Below, piece by piece: positions 36,058 to 48,942 of a DNA stretch of 64,000 bases (position 1 is its first letter; the number at the start of each line of letters is the position of its first letter). Source of the DNA: Monilinia fructicola (taxonomy: Eukaryota; Ascomycota; Leotiomycetes; Helotiales; Sclerotiniaceae); assembly GCA_008692225.1 (NCBI GenBank), contig VICG01000003.1:1853501-1917500 (forward strand), given 5' to 3'. Both the position numbers and the translations under genes were made by a program. The notes beneath the pieces were generated by a model. The model did not search any database. It was not told where the DNA came from and worked only from the letters and a program-made list of their open reading frames with translations.

Positions 36058-36776
36058 ATGTTCTTCATATTCGGAAATTTGATTTATAGTATGTACTCCT
36101 CTCCCGCCCCACCCCTCACTCCTCGATACACACACACATACACGCATACTCTTTGTCAAGACGCATGCGCACGAGATGCGTAATACAATCCGGCGCATTG
36201 CGCATCATCCACCCAGACACTAACCCCTACCCTCTAGTCTGCGTCCTGCTCATCAACGCCGTCGCGATCCTATCCGAAGATCGATTTCTCGCCCGTGGTC
36301 AGTCTTCCCACTCCGCTCCCAGGGGCCCAGCCCCCAACCCCCCATCATTCGCTGCGCTCAAGACTCACTAACATCTTCAAGTCGGCTGGTCGAACTCCAT
36401 TTCCGAACCCGCGTTCGGGGGCGGAAATGCCGCAGATACGAGTATCAAATCGAAGCTTGTGAATTTGATGACGAGCGTTAGGACGCTGATGAGGAGTATG
36501 TTTTTCCTTTCTCTTTTTCATTTCCCCTCTCTCACCACCCTTCCCCATTCCCCCGCTTGGAGATCCCCCTCTCAGGAAAGAAGAGGCAAGGAGACGACGG
36601 GGAGCGAGATAGAAGCGGAGCGGCGATCAGCGAGACATGAGCGACGCGCAATCCTGGATAGTGTCCCGCCGTCGAAGCAACGAAAACAAAACAAAACAAA
36701 ACAAGGCTAACACCCCCCAGTCCCCCTGATAGGCATCAACTCCGTCATAATCATCTACGAACTCGCCCTGGGATAA
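36058..36776 (+). CDS. YOS1: YOS1 / IER3IP1-like ER-Golgi transport membrane protein
   Basis: Four small exons, 36058-36088, 36238-36297, 36382-36495 and 36721-36776, join in phase to 86 residues. The product starts MFFIFGNLIYICVLLINAVA, continues ILSEDRFLARVGW (the family signature LSEDRFLxxxGW), has a central linker with FGGGNAADTSIKSKLVNLMT, and ends in a second hydrophobic helix, IPLIGINSVIIIYELALG. Length and two-helix layout match Yos1, a subunit of the Yip1-Yif1-Yos1 complex needed for COPII vesicle transport. Introns (149, 84 and 225 nt) exceed the coding part in total. No frame problem. Confidence 0.94.
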
Positions 36777-37870
36777 CCACCACCCACCCATTCACCCCGC
36801 ATTCCAGGACGAGAAGGCGTCCCCCACACACTGCCCTCGCCCTCTCCAGACACGGGGCCGCAAACGAGCAACGATGCAGAAGGGTCTCGACCCTAGGAGC
36901 GTCCCCACCGCCCGTTCGAGCATCCAGAGGCGAATAAGTATCAAATGTAATAATAGACCCGGAGTACCACCGTCCCTACAACCTCCAATCACCGCGCCTC
37001 CCGAGGAATTCAAAGGGGGGGCGTGAAGGGAGAAGAAGTGTCCAGAGTCTCGCGGGCGCATATACCACTGAACAATATGGCGGGCGTTTATGTATTTACG
37101 GATTTGGTTCTCAGAAACTTGGGGGAGGGGAGGGCGTTTCGGGACGAGAGAAAGATGGGAAGATGTTATTTATCGGAATTAATCGTGAGATTAATAGAGA
37201 GGAGATGACAATCCAGCTTCTTCTTAATTTCCACATGTCATGTTCATTCTAAACCGGTGATTGCCTGCCGCCTATACATTGTGTAAACGTGTTTTGAACG
37301 TATGTTCACCGAGGAATATATATTCCATCCAATCTCACCCTTTGACCCCCCCCCATACGTACACGCTCTCCTCGACCGATTAAGCCTCCCGATTTCACAT
37401 TCTCAGTTAGGAAGAAGCAGGTAGATAGGGGTAAAGTAAGTAGGTATAGTATGGTATATCCCTCGTGCGAGGCCAAAAATATATACAAATATCATAACAA
37501 ATAGCTCTTTCTTTTGCCCACCCATGCCCATGTCAACCATTCCCATTTCACCTGATTTCACCCAAACCCCATTCCTTCCCCATGCTTTCCTTTGCTTTCC
37601 GTCACAAGCAAGATAGCAAGCATGCAAACAAGCATATAAAAGTATAAATAAAACATGTAATACCAACCATACACCGGAAGTTTATCCCGCACCAATACGG
37701 GATACCCCTATCCCGTGCTGTGGATTTATCGCATTGATCGATTCGCATTCAATCCAACACGTTCTCTCTTAATCATGTTAAGAAAAAACACCCCAGCCCC
37801 GAACCGGAACCACGACTCCTCTTGTTCTTCCCATTCTCCCCTGCAGAAAAGTCAGATAGATACATCCCAA
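36777..37870. other. Convergent intergenic region
   Basis: Lies between the 3' ends of YOS1 and the CreB-type gene. No gene is supported. The CreB 3' flank is rich in CCCAT and CTTTCC runs. Confidence 0.45.
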
Positions 37871-40440
37871 TCATCCACCTCCTGGACTCCACATATTACT
37901 TTTCTTCCTTCCCAAGCCTCCAAACGAAAATCTTTCCTTCTTGACCTTCTCGTATTTCTCTGGTGTCTGAGGTCCCGCCATGCCCTCAACCGCCGTATTC
38001 ATATTCGCACTGCTGCTCGATTCGGGTATATTCGCATTCTCTCCATTCTTCTCTTTCTCTTTCTCCCCATTTTTTCCACTTAAGAACCCGAGACTCTTTC
38101 GGCTCATGCTCTTGCTCCCCTTATGACTCCTATTCAGACTGAGACTGCTAAATCCTTTACTATCGCTCTTCTCACTGCCATTCCCATTGTTCTCCCTTTG
38201 AGTAGAAGCTTCCGATTGTCGTCTTTTGACTTCTTCAGTCTCCGTTTGCTTGCTAAGCGCAATAGCCTTTCTCATCTCTGCTTCCTGAGCTTTACTAGCT
38301 TTCTCGGCTTCTTTGCTAGCCTTTTCAGCTTCTTTCCTCTCTTTCGCAGCAGCTTTCTCGGCGGCCTTTTCAGCTGCCTTTCGAGATTTCTCAGCTTCTT
38401 TTTCCGCTTTCTCAGCTTCCTTCTCAGCTTTCTTTTCTCGCCCTTTTTCTTCCTTGGTTTTGAGTTTGTGAGTGTCTAGGGGCGAAGTAGGAATTCGAGA
38501 TGGTATTGGGTTGCCTGAAATAGGGGAGGTTACTATAGGTGCAGTTGCTGCGTGATCGAGAGATCCAAATCCATTAGTTTCGGTATCGATTGGCGTGATA
38601 GGTGTTGCTAATATCTGTCTCGAATGTGTGCCATTCTGTTGAGGATTTCCAGGTGCGAAATCCGCCACTTCCGGAGCAGCAGCATTCAGATCAAGACCCT
38701 CGGCATCTTGGTCTCTTCGCATTGCCTCGACTGTGGTTTCTCGATAGAACAACACATAGGCGCAGGCCTGTCCTGGCTTGTCTCCAAAGAATTGCCGTAC
38801 GAAACTTTTATCTACTGGTTCTACCATCTCATCATCAAAAAAGTAACCAACCTCTATCCTCAGTCTTGATCACCGCAACATAATGTCCATGAAATGCATT
38901 TGTGCCAATATGTACAACCACGGCATAGAGTTCATACAGTCGATCAGGATCCTCCGCATCATCAGTCGTGTTGAACATGCGTAAATGATAGGGGTAATTA
39001 ACCGTGTAGAATAACTTCTGTAATCGAGTCAAATCATCAGTCCACTTGAACCTTTTCAAGTGGAGCACTAAAACTTTCGGCAACGTTTTGATTTTCATAC
39101 GTTTTTCCGCTTCCTGTAAACCACCACAAGTATCGCAATGGAACTTATTCTTTTCGCACAACATTTCTTCTGCCGAGAACTTTTGCAAACAAGATGTGAC
39201 GGAGGAATTCTTCTCCAAATCGATTGAAAGGTCCAGGAATGTCTCATCGCGCTGTGATGTAGTTTCGCATGTCAGGCACTTCGTTTCCGAGACCATTTTC
39301 CCTTCAAAGATATCGTGAACCCATTTGGTCCCTGGGGATTGAGATCCACTTGCTAGGCCCATTGAATCCGCAGCTGATCGGACAGCAGCTGACATGGAAT
39401 CATTAGCACCCCCCTTATCTTGAGGCGGTTCCAACTCCCTCAGACGTCGAGCATTGTCTTCGACATTATTGATGACTGCATTGAGCATCAAGCCATAAAA
39501 TTCGTGAGCATCCTGGTGCATGGATGTTCGGAACATCTCATTATCCCTCCTGAAAACGTCCAGGAATCTCTGGGGACTCACAACCCCTGTCCGAGAAGGG
39601 TGTGATATCATCGCTGTAAATATATCCTTCAAGGCCGTAAAGGTCGTTTCTTCCATGCCATATGAAGATGCATGTTCTGTGGTGATCTCTAATATCGGGC
39701 CAGCCATCATTGCATGCTTCTTCTTATATTCGGGCGAATCGGGTTTATCTTCCGGTCGAATTCCTGGTACGCCAGGTCCAGGTTGACCCGAATTCAGAGC
39801 CTGTCTCCTCTTGAGGGCTTCGGCAGCTGATATGCCTTTCGGTTTTGCAGATGGTAATGCTACTCCATTGGGTTGTGGCGCTCTTGTTGGAACGATTAAT
39901 TTTGGTAAATGACCATTCGGGGTATCAGAAGGAGAATGCGGTGGGTACTTGACAACGTTTTCTCTAAACGGAACTGAATAGTACAACGCCTGTAAAATCG
40001 AATTGGCATAACTGAGACATGTTAGCATGATTGAGACTATTCCAGCTTCAAGAAGCGAACCATGTATTTCCGAACTAGTTTCTCGAGGTCAGCATACGAC
40101 AATTGAAGATCATTGGGAGGAAAGCGTACATTTTCCAAACCAAAGAATTTATCACTTCCGTCCGGCCGTATAGGTCCTGCATTCTGTAACATCTTCACCA
40201 ATGGGGTGAGATCCGGTTCAGGCTCTGCATCTTGACCTTTCTTACTCGTGTTTCCATTTCTGTCCGTCTGTAGAAGAGTCAATGGTCAGTACAAGATGGC
40301 ATTCAAGACTTTTTCCATTCCAACTGCGCCGGCCCTCCCCAGCGGTCATCATGAATTTCGCATGTTCCTCCACACACTTCAGAGACGAGAGGAAAGGATT
40401 GACTAACAGCGGGCGAAAGCATTCGAATTATCGAAGCCAT
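37871..40440 (-). CDS. creB: CreB-type ubiquitin carboxyl-terminal hydrolase (USP12/46 family), one frame interruption
   Basis: Exons 40440-40408, 40267-40130, 40074-40061 (14-nt micro-exon) and 40011-37871 give about 774 residues. The Cys box reads [19 protein letters not shown]; Cys62 is encoded across the micro-exon junction. [20 protein letters not shown] and [13 protein letters not shown] follow, then zinc-binding CLTCE/CDTCGG pairs, and the His box [15 protein letters not shown] with [10 protein letters not shown]. The C terminus has a long [12 protein letters not shown] coiled coil and Ser-rich tail, as in Aspergillus CreB, which acts with CreC in carbon catabolite repression and transporter turnover. 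The A-run 38837-38842 has one base too many; with five, [10 protein letters not shown] reads through. The start is uncertain: upstream, another frame stays open (KEKAKAKAKDKVDNL). The family is firm. Confidence 0.92.
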
Positions 40441-41789
40441 GTTTTTTCGAATTCCGACCTCGTCGGAGGTTGTCGACTTTGTCCTTGGCCTTGGCCTTGG
40501 CCTTTTCTTTCACTCTTCGCGCAACGCGACAGAAGGACCCAAAAAGTAATTAACTGATTAAGTTTAAATTGTGCTCATGCGCAAATGATTTGATCGAGTT
40601 GGCGAGAATTTTAGTAGAAATAATCTTCATCTGCAGAGAGTAAGTTTTGAAGAGAGAAATAAGACGATGGTTTGCTGATTTCCAGAGGTATTGGCACCAA
40701 GACTGCACATCTGAGGCGTAAAACGTGGGGTGGAGTGAAGCCTTGCCCAGGTGTCTTCAGGAGGTCTGAGATTTCTGGAGATGGATGGGTGGATGGATGG
40801 ATGGATGGATGGAAGGATGGATGACTGGATGAATGGGTGGATGGATGGTAGGTAATTGGTAATTGGTAATTGGTAATTGTTGGAATAATTTACAAATGAA
40901 TTGAAGTATACGGTAGCTGGAGGTATCTAGGTGTGTGTTGAATGTGGATGTGAGTTTGCATGAGAAGGTGAGTGTAAATGTGAATAAATGTGAATAAATG
41001 TGAATAAATGTGATCCAAAAGATCAAATCATAGATAATTATATGTGAATCCAAGGTTGTTAGAAGTGCAGGTGTACTTCAGATGCGGGTGGATGGATGGT
41101 AACCTGGAACTGGAAAGTATTGGATATCTCCAGCTTCTTTCGCCCGGGCGTGAACAAGAAGAGATTGAATAATAATGCAGCGAAGATAAAATAAAATGTA
41201 CATGCAATGCAATGCAGTATGAGAAGATTAGTGAATGGTTGATTACCTAGTGGTTTACTATTACTATTAGGTCGCTCCATACTTCCAGGTTCCAAACTCT
41301 ACGGAGTAGCAGTATCTAGGGATCCATATATCCATCCATATACAGTCGGGTAGTACAGTAGCACAAGTAGCACAGTAAGTAGCACGGTATTACAATGAAT
41401 GGGGTAAAATGAAAAGCGGGTGGATGGATGTATTTATTGAGGTTGGTTGGTAGATGGGTGGATGGATGGTGGATGGTGGATGATGGATGGGTGGATGGTT
41501 AGAATGATGATTTTATGGTTTGGTTTGATCGAGTTTTGATCATGGCTTTCTTCTTCTTCTCCTTCTCCTTCTCCTTCTCCTGCTTCTCCTTCGTTTTTGC
41601 TTTTTGGAAGTTGGGAAGGATGAAGAGGGAGGGATTTCTCTGATCTTGAAATGATCTAAGCACTTGGAACGGGTATTATTAGACAACTAGATGAATGGGT
41701 ACATAGATAGATATGTAGATATGTAGATATGTAGATATGTAGATATGTAGATATGTAAATATGTAAATATGTAGATATGTATATATGTA
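40441..41789. other. Gene-free stretch with GGAT- and ATGTAGAT-type repeats
   Basis: Simple repeats dominate: (GGAT)n at about 40780-40850, TAATTGG tandem at about 40854-40879, GAATAAATGT at about 40980-41010, and ATGTAGAT units at about 41707-41786. No gene is supported. The left end is the promoter side of the CreB-type gene. Confidence 0.5.
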
Positions 41790-42302
41790 AGAGTTGTGGC
41801 TATAGCTTATCGCACACCTTACGTTTTTGCACCAAAAACCTCTATTTTTTCAACTTTTAACATCTTTGATAAACTATTAAATAATATAAAAAATTTTATA
41901 ATTTTTGAATAAATATATAAAGAATTATTGAAAATTTTTATAAAAATAAGCTAGTTTTTTTTTATGATTTTTTTTTGATAAAATGTTAATTCTATAAAAT
42001 TAAATAATATAAAATTTTTAAAAAAAATCGCTTATTTTATATGGGAAAAACGTTACATGTAAGATTTTTTGAAAAATTTCAATTTCAAAAAAGCATAACT
42101 TTTTAAATAAAATAAATAAAAATAAACAGTTTTATATTTTGTATTTTATTAATCTTAAAATATAATTAATAAAACTTTCAAAAAAATATATAAATAATTA
42201 TAAAAAGTTATTCAAGTTTTTAATTTGTATGAGAAAACATGAATTTTGCAGGGATTTTGTCACGAAAACATAAGGTGTGCGATAAGCTGTGGCCGCAACT
42301 CT
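41790..42302. mobile_element. AT-rich TIR element (513 bp), TA-flanked
   Basis: The left end AGAGTTGTGGCTATAGCTTA (from 41790), continuing TCGCACACCTTACGTTTT, matches the right end (to 42302) in inverted orientation over 38 bp with four mismatches, all C/T or G/A transitions. TA flanks both ends (41788-41789 and 42303-42304). The interior is nearly pure A/T with no useful ORF. It is a non-autonomous Tc1/mariner-like element, different in TIR sequence from the two elements at 10.7 kb and 27.7 kb. Confidence 0.87.
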
Positions 42303-45300
42303 TATATACAGAGTTGAGTATATATACATCTACCTAATAGGTAAGCTTCGTTTTTGCTGTTATATACGAGTAAGTACTAGTAATTAGTATGGATGCCCGT
42401 GGACCTAGGTATTTTATAATATTGAGACTGAATCAGTGATATATATACCTACCGACCTTTCTATCTAGATAGACAAATAGATGATATATAAACTTATAGA
42501 AAAAAGAGTCATGCAAAAAAACCAAAAACTACTCGCTAATTATTCAAGTATCTATTCAAGTATCTATGCAAGCATCTATTCAAGTATCTATTCAAGCATC
42601 CATTCAAGCATCTATTACTTACTATCATTACCCTTCGACTCGAGTAATATCATCGTAAAACCAACCTCTGACCTACTCAAACCTTGGAAGTCAAAGCCAA
42701 CAACGTCTAGTCCAGGTAGACGGGTACTTGGACGTTAGAATCATACCAACTCACACTTGGAGAAGACCGCTCGAGGATTCGAGTGACTAATTAGTACATG
42801 ATCTTGTTGTCGGGGCGAGTCCAGGACTTCAATTAGCGTGATTAATTTATCTGACTTGTATCATGCCAATACTTTTGTAGAGTGACGGAACACTCGGTCC
42901 AATCGTATACTGTCGTGTTTCTCTTTCGATATCATCTCTCCTTCCTCACCGGAAGACGGCCGCGATCTCGAATTGCATCTAATCAACCCATCGTTCATCT
43001 CTTTTCTCATACCTCTTGAGAATGCGCACGCACTAGTGAAATCAAAGAGCAAAACATAATGAAGTGTTAATTAACCTACAGATGAGTCGTACGCACTACA
43101 AAGGAATAGTAGAATTTCAACAGGAGGCAGCAAGGCGCGTAACCGATGCAAAGTAGATGCCCCTTATCTACTTACTTGCTGTATCACCACAGCAAGCTAA
43201 CTGTCCTTGCACGATACGATAAATCAATCTGCATCGCATCCCACCCCTTCAAAATCCAATCAACCATAATCCTTCTGCAGCTGCTCCATCCAACTGCTGC
43301 ATCTGCAGGATCCAAACCCAGGCGTAGGTCGAGCGCGGTACGCCTTTCCACGCCCGCATAAGGTACCTACTTGACCTGGCTGACCTGGACCTTCCAAAAG
43401 CTTCTCTTCCCATTCCTAACTTCCGATAAACTCCCTCCCCCTTCTCACTCGCCATGTTTCTCTCGAGATCCCCGTATCACTTCATCTCACTTCTACGATA
43501 TACTCTACTACATGCTCACTATCTGTTGCATCGTCTAAAAAGTCAAGACTCATATATTACCTACCAGCACCACCTCATTATAAACCTATACAGTAGACAG
43601 TAGACAGTATACTGTACAGTTTTAGCGTCAAGGATCAGGGTCATGCACGCTTCCCTCTTGATCCTATCCTATCCCACCACGTTATTTCGAGGTTCTTGTG
43701 GCTCCATTCGGGATCAGATTGTGGGGTCAAATGGCTGTTGGAGCGGCTGGTCAATGAATCGAATGAATCGAATGAATGGTTGGTTGTGGGTGTGCGAACG
43801 GTTGGAGAGGAAAAGCGCAGTCAGTCCGACTATCTGAGTGATCCCGGATGTCATTGGTTCTCTTCTATCTTGAGGTGAGGCTTGCATTATTGTGATTTCT
43901 TGTGAGAACCTGGAACCGAGACTAGAACTTAGAAGAACCAGAAGAAGGTTCTTCTCTCATGGATACTCCGTATACGCCTGGCTGGACAACAATAAAACCA
44001 CACACAGTATTACTTGGTATGGATGCCCACCAGGTAATACTTTAGGTGTAGGGGAGGTACTTGGTATGATTAATATATTCGGAATAAATCAATAATAATA
44101 CAGTCATTCTTATTATTGATCATCAGATTAATGAGGAAGTTAGGACCGGGGTTTCGTATTGGTTTGAGAAGGGTGTATAGTACGGAGTAGTAGTAGCAGG
44201 CAGGTATGTCTTGATTGATATCTTGGAAGATATTTTCTAGTGATTGTACTTCAATATAATAAGTAAATTTAAAATCTCGAAGCCAACAATGACCTCGGGA
44301 GTATTGACAGTCAGTATCCATTGAGGTAGAACAAGATAATCCCAAATCATATCCTATCCTGTTCTATCCTATCCCATCTCATCTCATCTCATCTTATCCC
44401 ATCTATGATCTCTCCCATCTCTCCCATCCCATCCCATCCCCTCCCACTACTACTAATAGTATTCCACTCATCACGGATCACTCATACAAACGATATCCGA
44501 ACTGCATGCCATTTATGCTTCACTATTCAATGAAACGTTTGGTTTCTTCCAGGATATAACCAAGAGGATCCGCTATGACGAAGCCTTACATACACGTACG
44601 GAATACACTGCAGCAAGAACGGAGAATCCGACGGAAAGATATTCAATCCAATCCAATTCAATCATTTCAATGCTACAGTGCCTACCTAGTACTTATCATT
44701 CCTCCGTACAATTCCACATTCACGGCCCGGATACTGTATTTATCATGGCATATGATCAATGAACGATGAGTGAATGAATGAATGGATGGATGGATGGATG
44801 AATGATCAATGATCATGAATGGGATGAGGATGAGATGAGATGGCATGAGATGGGATGGGATACAATGCCTCCGTAGAAAAGACGAGAGCCAAAATCCAAT
44901 GAATTATCAACGATTGAGGCCCGGGGAGATGAGATGTCCAAGTTGAATTTATACAGGACTCCAGCTGGGTACTGTAGCATATTGAACAATTGACTTTCTT
45001 ACTCGTCATATTTTAAAGTCACAAGTAATTAATCTATATCCCTTTTGCGTTATTATTGTATCTTCTCTGAATCTCCATTTAGCCTTACCTACCATCAATC
45101 AATCGATCATATACATAAAATGTAAGATTACAACTCAACCTCGATGATCTATTTTCCCTTCGACACAAATTCCTCAAGACAGAACAATCATCAATCAACA
45201 ATCCACAATGTATGTAACCTTACTACTGCACAAAACCATCCTTCTAGAAAGGTGCTACACTGCTCTGCACTATGAAGTATATACGCACTACGCACCGACG

Positions 45301-48300
45301 ACCTATCAACGGTTCCCGACAGTAGCAGTGATTTATCGCTTGCATCATCGCCGTCATCACACACATCCCGTACCTAGGCATCTAACCGTAAAATCCCAAG
45401 ATCAACAACGACAATAACAATACTAACATCACCGACAGTAGCACCTACAGTAGCAGGTACTGTGGCATCATCCATGCCGGACAATAAATTAATCTCGATA
45501 TCCCATTGGTGGCTTCGCTACAGTAATGCTCAACCATTTTGATCGCTACTCCCGCGTAGCAGAACGTCAAACAACTAGAGATTCATTTCGTGGGTGAATA
45601 ATTGCTGTAGAACTAACTCCTAGAGAGGTTCTCGGATATACAATCACCCCCTTTTCATTCGATTTCTACAGTTAGTACCTCATCTTCCAGTATATTATTA
45701 TTGTTATTATCATTATCATTATCATTGTTGTCATTTTACTCAATCAAGTACTCCTCCCTCCCTCCTCACCCCTACAAATCACAAATTCCAATTTCCAAGG
45801 CCATTAGGTTACTGTAACAAGAGAAAGATCAATAAACCGACCCATCGGATCCAACCCTCCATTTGGTTGAAAGATAAAAAATATCACCTTCCAAAAGATG
45901 ATACCAGGCCATTCGTTCCATCTGACCAGTGCCATCTACCTCATCTACCCACCCATCTTGATAAAAATCAATCAATCAGTCAGTCAATCACTTTCCCAGT
46001 CCCCCAAAGAATCATTTCCTCGGCTATTCATACTCGGTACCAAAGAATGAATCCCTTCATCTCCAGGGCTATCCAGATACCTACCCACCTAGGTATAAGT
46101 ACCACAATACCGAATCTATTTGATGATGTAATACTTACCCATCATAATACTACTTGTATAGCACGACGAAAAATATCAACCTTCTACATCTATCTATCTA
46201 TTTATCTATCCATCTTTTCAATACGTACATACTCGAGTACATAAATACAAACACACCACCAACCAATCTATCCACTCAATCACCCACCCAATATCTATAT
46301 ACCTACCCAATCCATCCATCTATCACCTACCCTACCCCAGCATCCCGACCCAAAACCCGACAGTCTGGTTCACCACCCCGTCACTCGCTCCATTAACATT
46401 GCCCCAAAATTATAAGCGATGCCATTCATCCCATGCCATACATATCAAACCATACATATCAAACCATACCACCCATCATACCACCCATCCCATCCCATCC
46501 CATGCCTACCCACCACACCACGCCATCCAACCAATGAAAACGCCCTCAATCCCATTTTCCACAGTACAGTATAACAAGGACGGTAAGGACGGTCAGTACA
46601 ATACATTCAAAATCTGCAGAATCACCAACGCAAGCCTGCATCCTCGCATTCTATTGTACACACCATCCATACTTACAGTAAACCTGCCTGCTTACCTCCC
46701 TCCCTAAATCGCTCGCTCCCCACATACACACACCACAACCCACCACCGCATCGCCATCACCATCCATAAAGTACGTGTGTACATCCATTCATCCATTCAT
46801 CCATCCATACGCACAGCCTCAACCCAAACTCTACAGAACGGCCGGACCTTAGATGCAGAACAAACAAACAAACAAGCGAGCGAACAAGCGAACAAGCGAA
46901 CAAGCGAACAAGCAAGCAAGCACAAAACACAACAGGGAAAACTAGATATTTTTTCTTTTGTGGTTGATTGAAGAGGGTTATATATACAGATATATATGCA
47001 AATATTTACATATACATAGAAAGATATAAATACACAACCCCCAGGCCCATCAAACAAACACCCAGCGTGTGGGATTTGTATGGTATGGTATAGTAAAGTA
47101 GGTAGATAAATAAGTCAATAAGTAAATATAGAACTACAAGTAGACAAACAACCAAACAACCAAACAGCCAAACGATAATCCATCCATCCATCCATCATCT
47201 GCACATTTAGAATACTTCGGTCAGATCCGATATTAGGGAGGGGTTTATGAATTCCATAGCTAGCTAGATAGATAAATAGATACTTATAAATAGCTATTTA
47301 TTTATTTATTTATTTATAAGTTAAAAAATAAACGTTTAATATATTTAAATTCTTAAAAATAGAAGTTTTATAATATATAAAAAATAATTTAAAAAACATA
47401 CTATTTTGTAGATTTTTACCCTGGCATAGACCCAAAACAACACTAAGTATCCATCTATCCATCTATCCATCTATTCATCTATTCATTTATTCATTTATTC
47501 ATCTATCCATCTATCCATCTATTCCATCTATCCATCTATTCATCTATCCATCTATTCATCTATTCATCTATCCATCTATCCCAAAAGGATAATTTTCGAA
47601 ATCAATTAATCAATAAAAAAATAAATAAATACTCGAGTATAGTAAATAGATAAATACATCGATATCAATAGAAACAAACAAACAAACGAACAACCAAGAC
47701 GTCTAAACATGCTATAAAAAATTCACGGGAAAATTAAGCATGATCGATAATAAAACACATCATAACGTGTGACTTGCAATTCGTCCTTCTGGGCAAAGAA
47801 AGTAACCCGACCCGCCTGATTCAAGGCTATGTGCATGTTTTGGGTTTCCTCATATACCCGACCAAGGTGTACCTATCATACGTGGATGGATGGATGGATG
47901 GATGGATTTATTGACTTTCTGGTTTGGGGTTTGATGGAGGGAAGAGAGTCAAGACTTTGCATTGTATCACTGGTATCACAAGTACATGTATGAAGGCTTC
48001 ATCAATCAAAAGTTTTATTAACTATTTTCGCCTGTTAGGCTTTCTTGTGGAAGCTATTGCCTGGTTTGTATTGTTCACTTTCTTATTCTTCCTTTTTCCA
48101 AAGCTTCATTTCAACCTCGACGTCAATGTAAACGTGACTTAACCACACTACTGCTAGTGAAACTTTGCAGGCGTGCTTCCTTCATCTGTCTATCAATTCA
48201 TGCGCTATCCTGCTCCATCCCAACCCATATTTTCTCCTAAAATATATCGCTTAAACCCCCTATCTCAATTCATTTTCCGCCCCATTCTGCTATCGCGTCC

Positions 48301-48942
48301 GACATCCCTCGTTTCTTCCCCCAATCATTTTCATATCACTCACCATCCTGTACACACATACTCTCAAACTTTCTTTTCGCCCATCTGCTTTCTTCTTTTC
48401 TTCATTCAACCACCCAACCACCTAACCACCTCCATCCCTTATAATAAAGGTTCAAATGCATCCGAAAAAGAATAAAAGGCTCGCATTAATCCACTAAGCC
48501 CCATCCGATGCACCGTCCAGCCCCTAGCGAGGAATTCGCAAAAGTCCTCTGGGAAAAAAAAATGTCAAAAGTAGGACCACCAACTAAACGCCACACCACC
48601 CCGCTTCATCAATCAAAATCTCTTTTTACAGCTTGCGTTGCACTTCACACTCCACGCTTCGTCATCTTCTCTCCCCCTCTCTTCTCGCCCCTCACCTCAG
48701 CATCACGGAAAGAACGAGAATTTAAACGCCATGCAAAATAAATGTCGCCTCCAGCCCACCACCCCTCATATAATGTAGTTATTGTAACAGGATGAAGAAA
48801 AGTTTCAAAAAGACGAAAAAAAAAGGCATAGTCGTATCTTTCCATAACGTAATTATCTCTTATTCGAGTTCGTGCGCCTATGCATGCATGCTGAAAACCA
48901 TTTATATCATTGTCCCATCCTATTTGTCCTAAGCAAAATGTA
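42303..48942. other. Long gene-free stretch, simple-repeat rich
   Basis: About 6.6 kb without a supported gene on either strand. Visible structure: TCTATTCAAG-type repeats at about 42545-42610, GAATGAATC repeats near 43755, CCATC-type tracts at about 44370-44440, AACAAGCG repeats at about 46870-46925, and TCTATCCA repeats at about 47450-47580. ORFs here are short and low-complexity. The right end is the 3' flank of MED14. Confidence 0.5.
47449..47581. repeat. TCTATCCA-type minisatellite
   Basis: Units of ATCTATCC and ATCTATTC alternate for about 130 bp with a few length variants. Confidence 0.9.

Noticed and set aside
46860..46925. Possible CRISPR-like array from regular short repeats
   Set aside because: Units of about 8 bp (AACAAGCG) lie directly adjacent with no spacers; this is a eukaryotic microsatellite.
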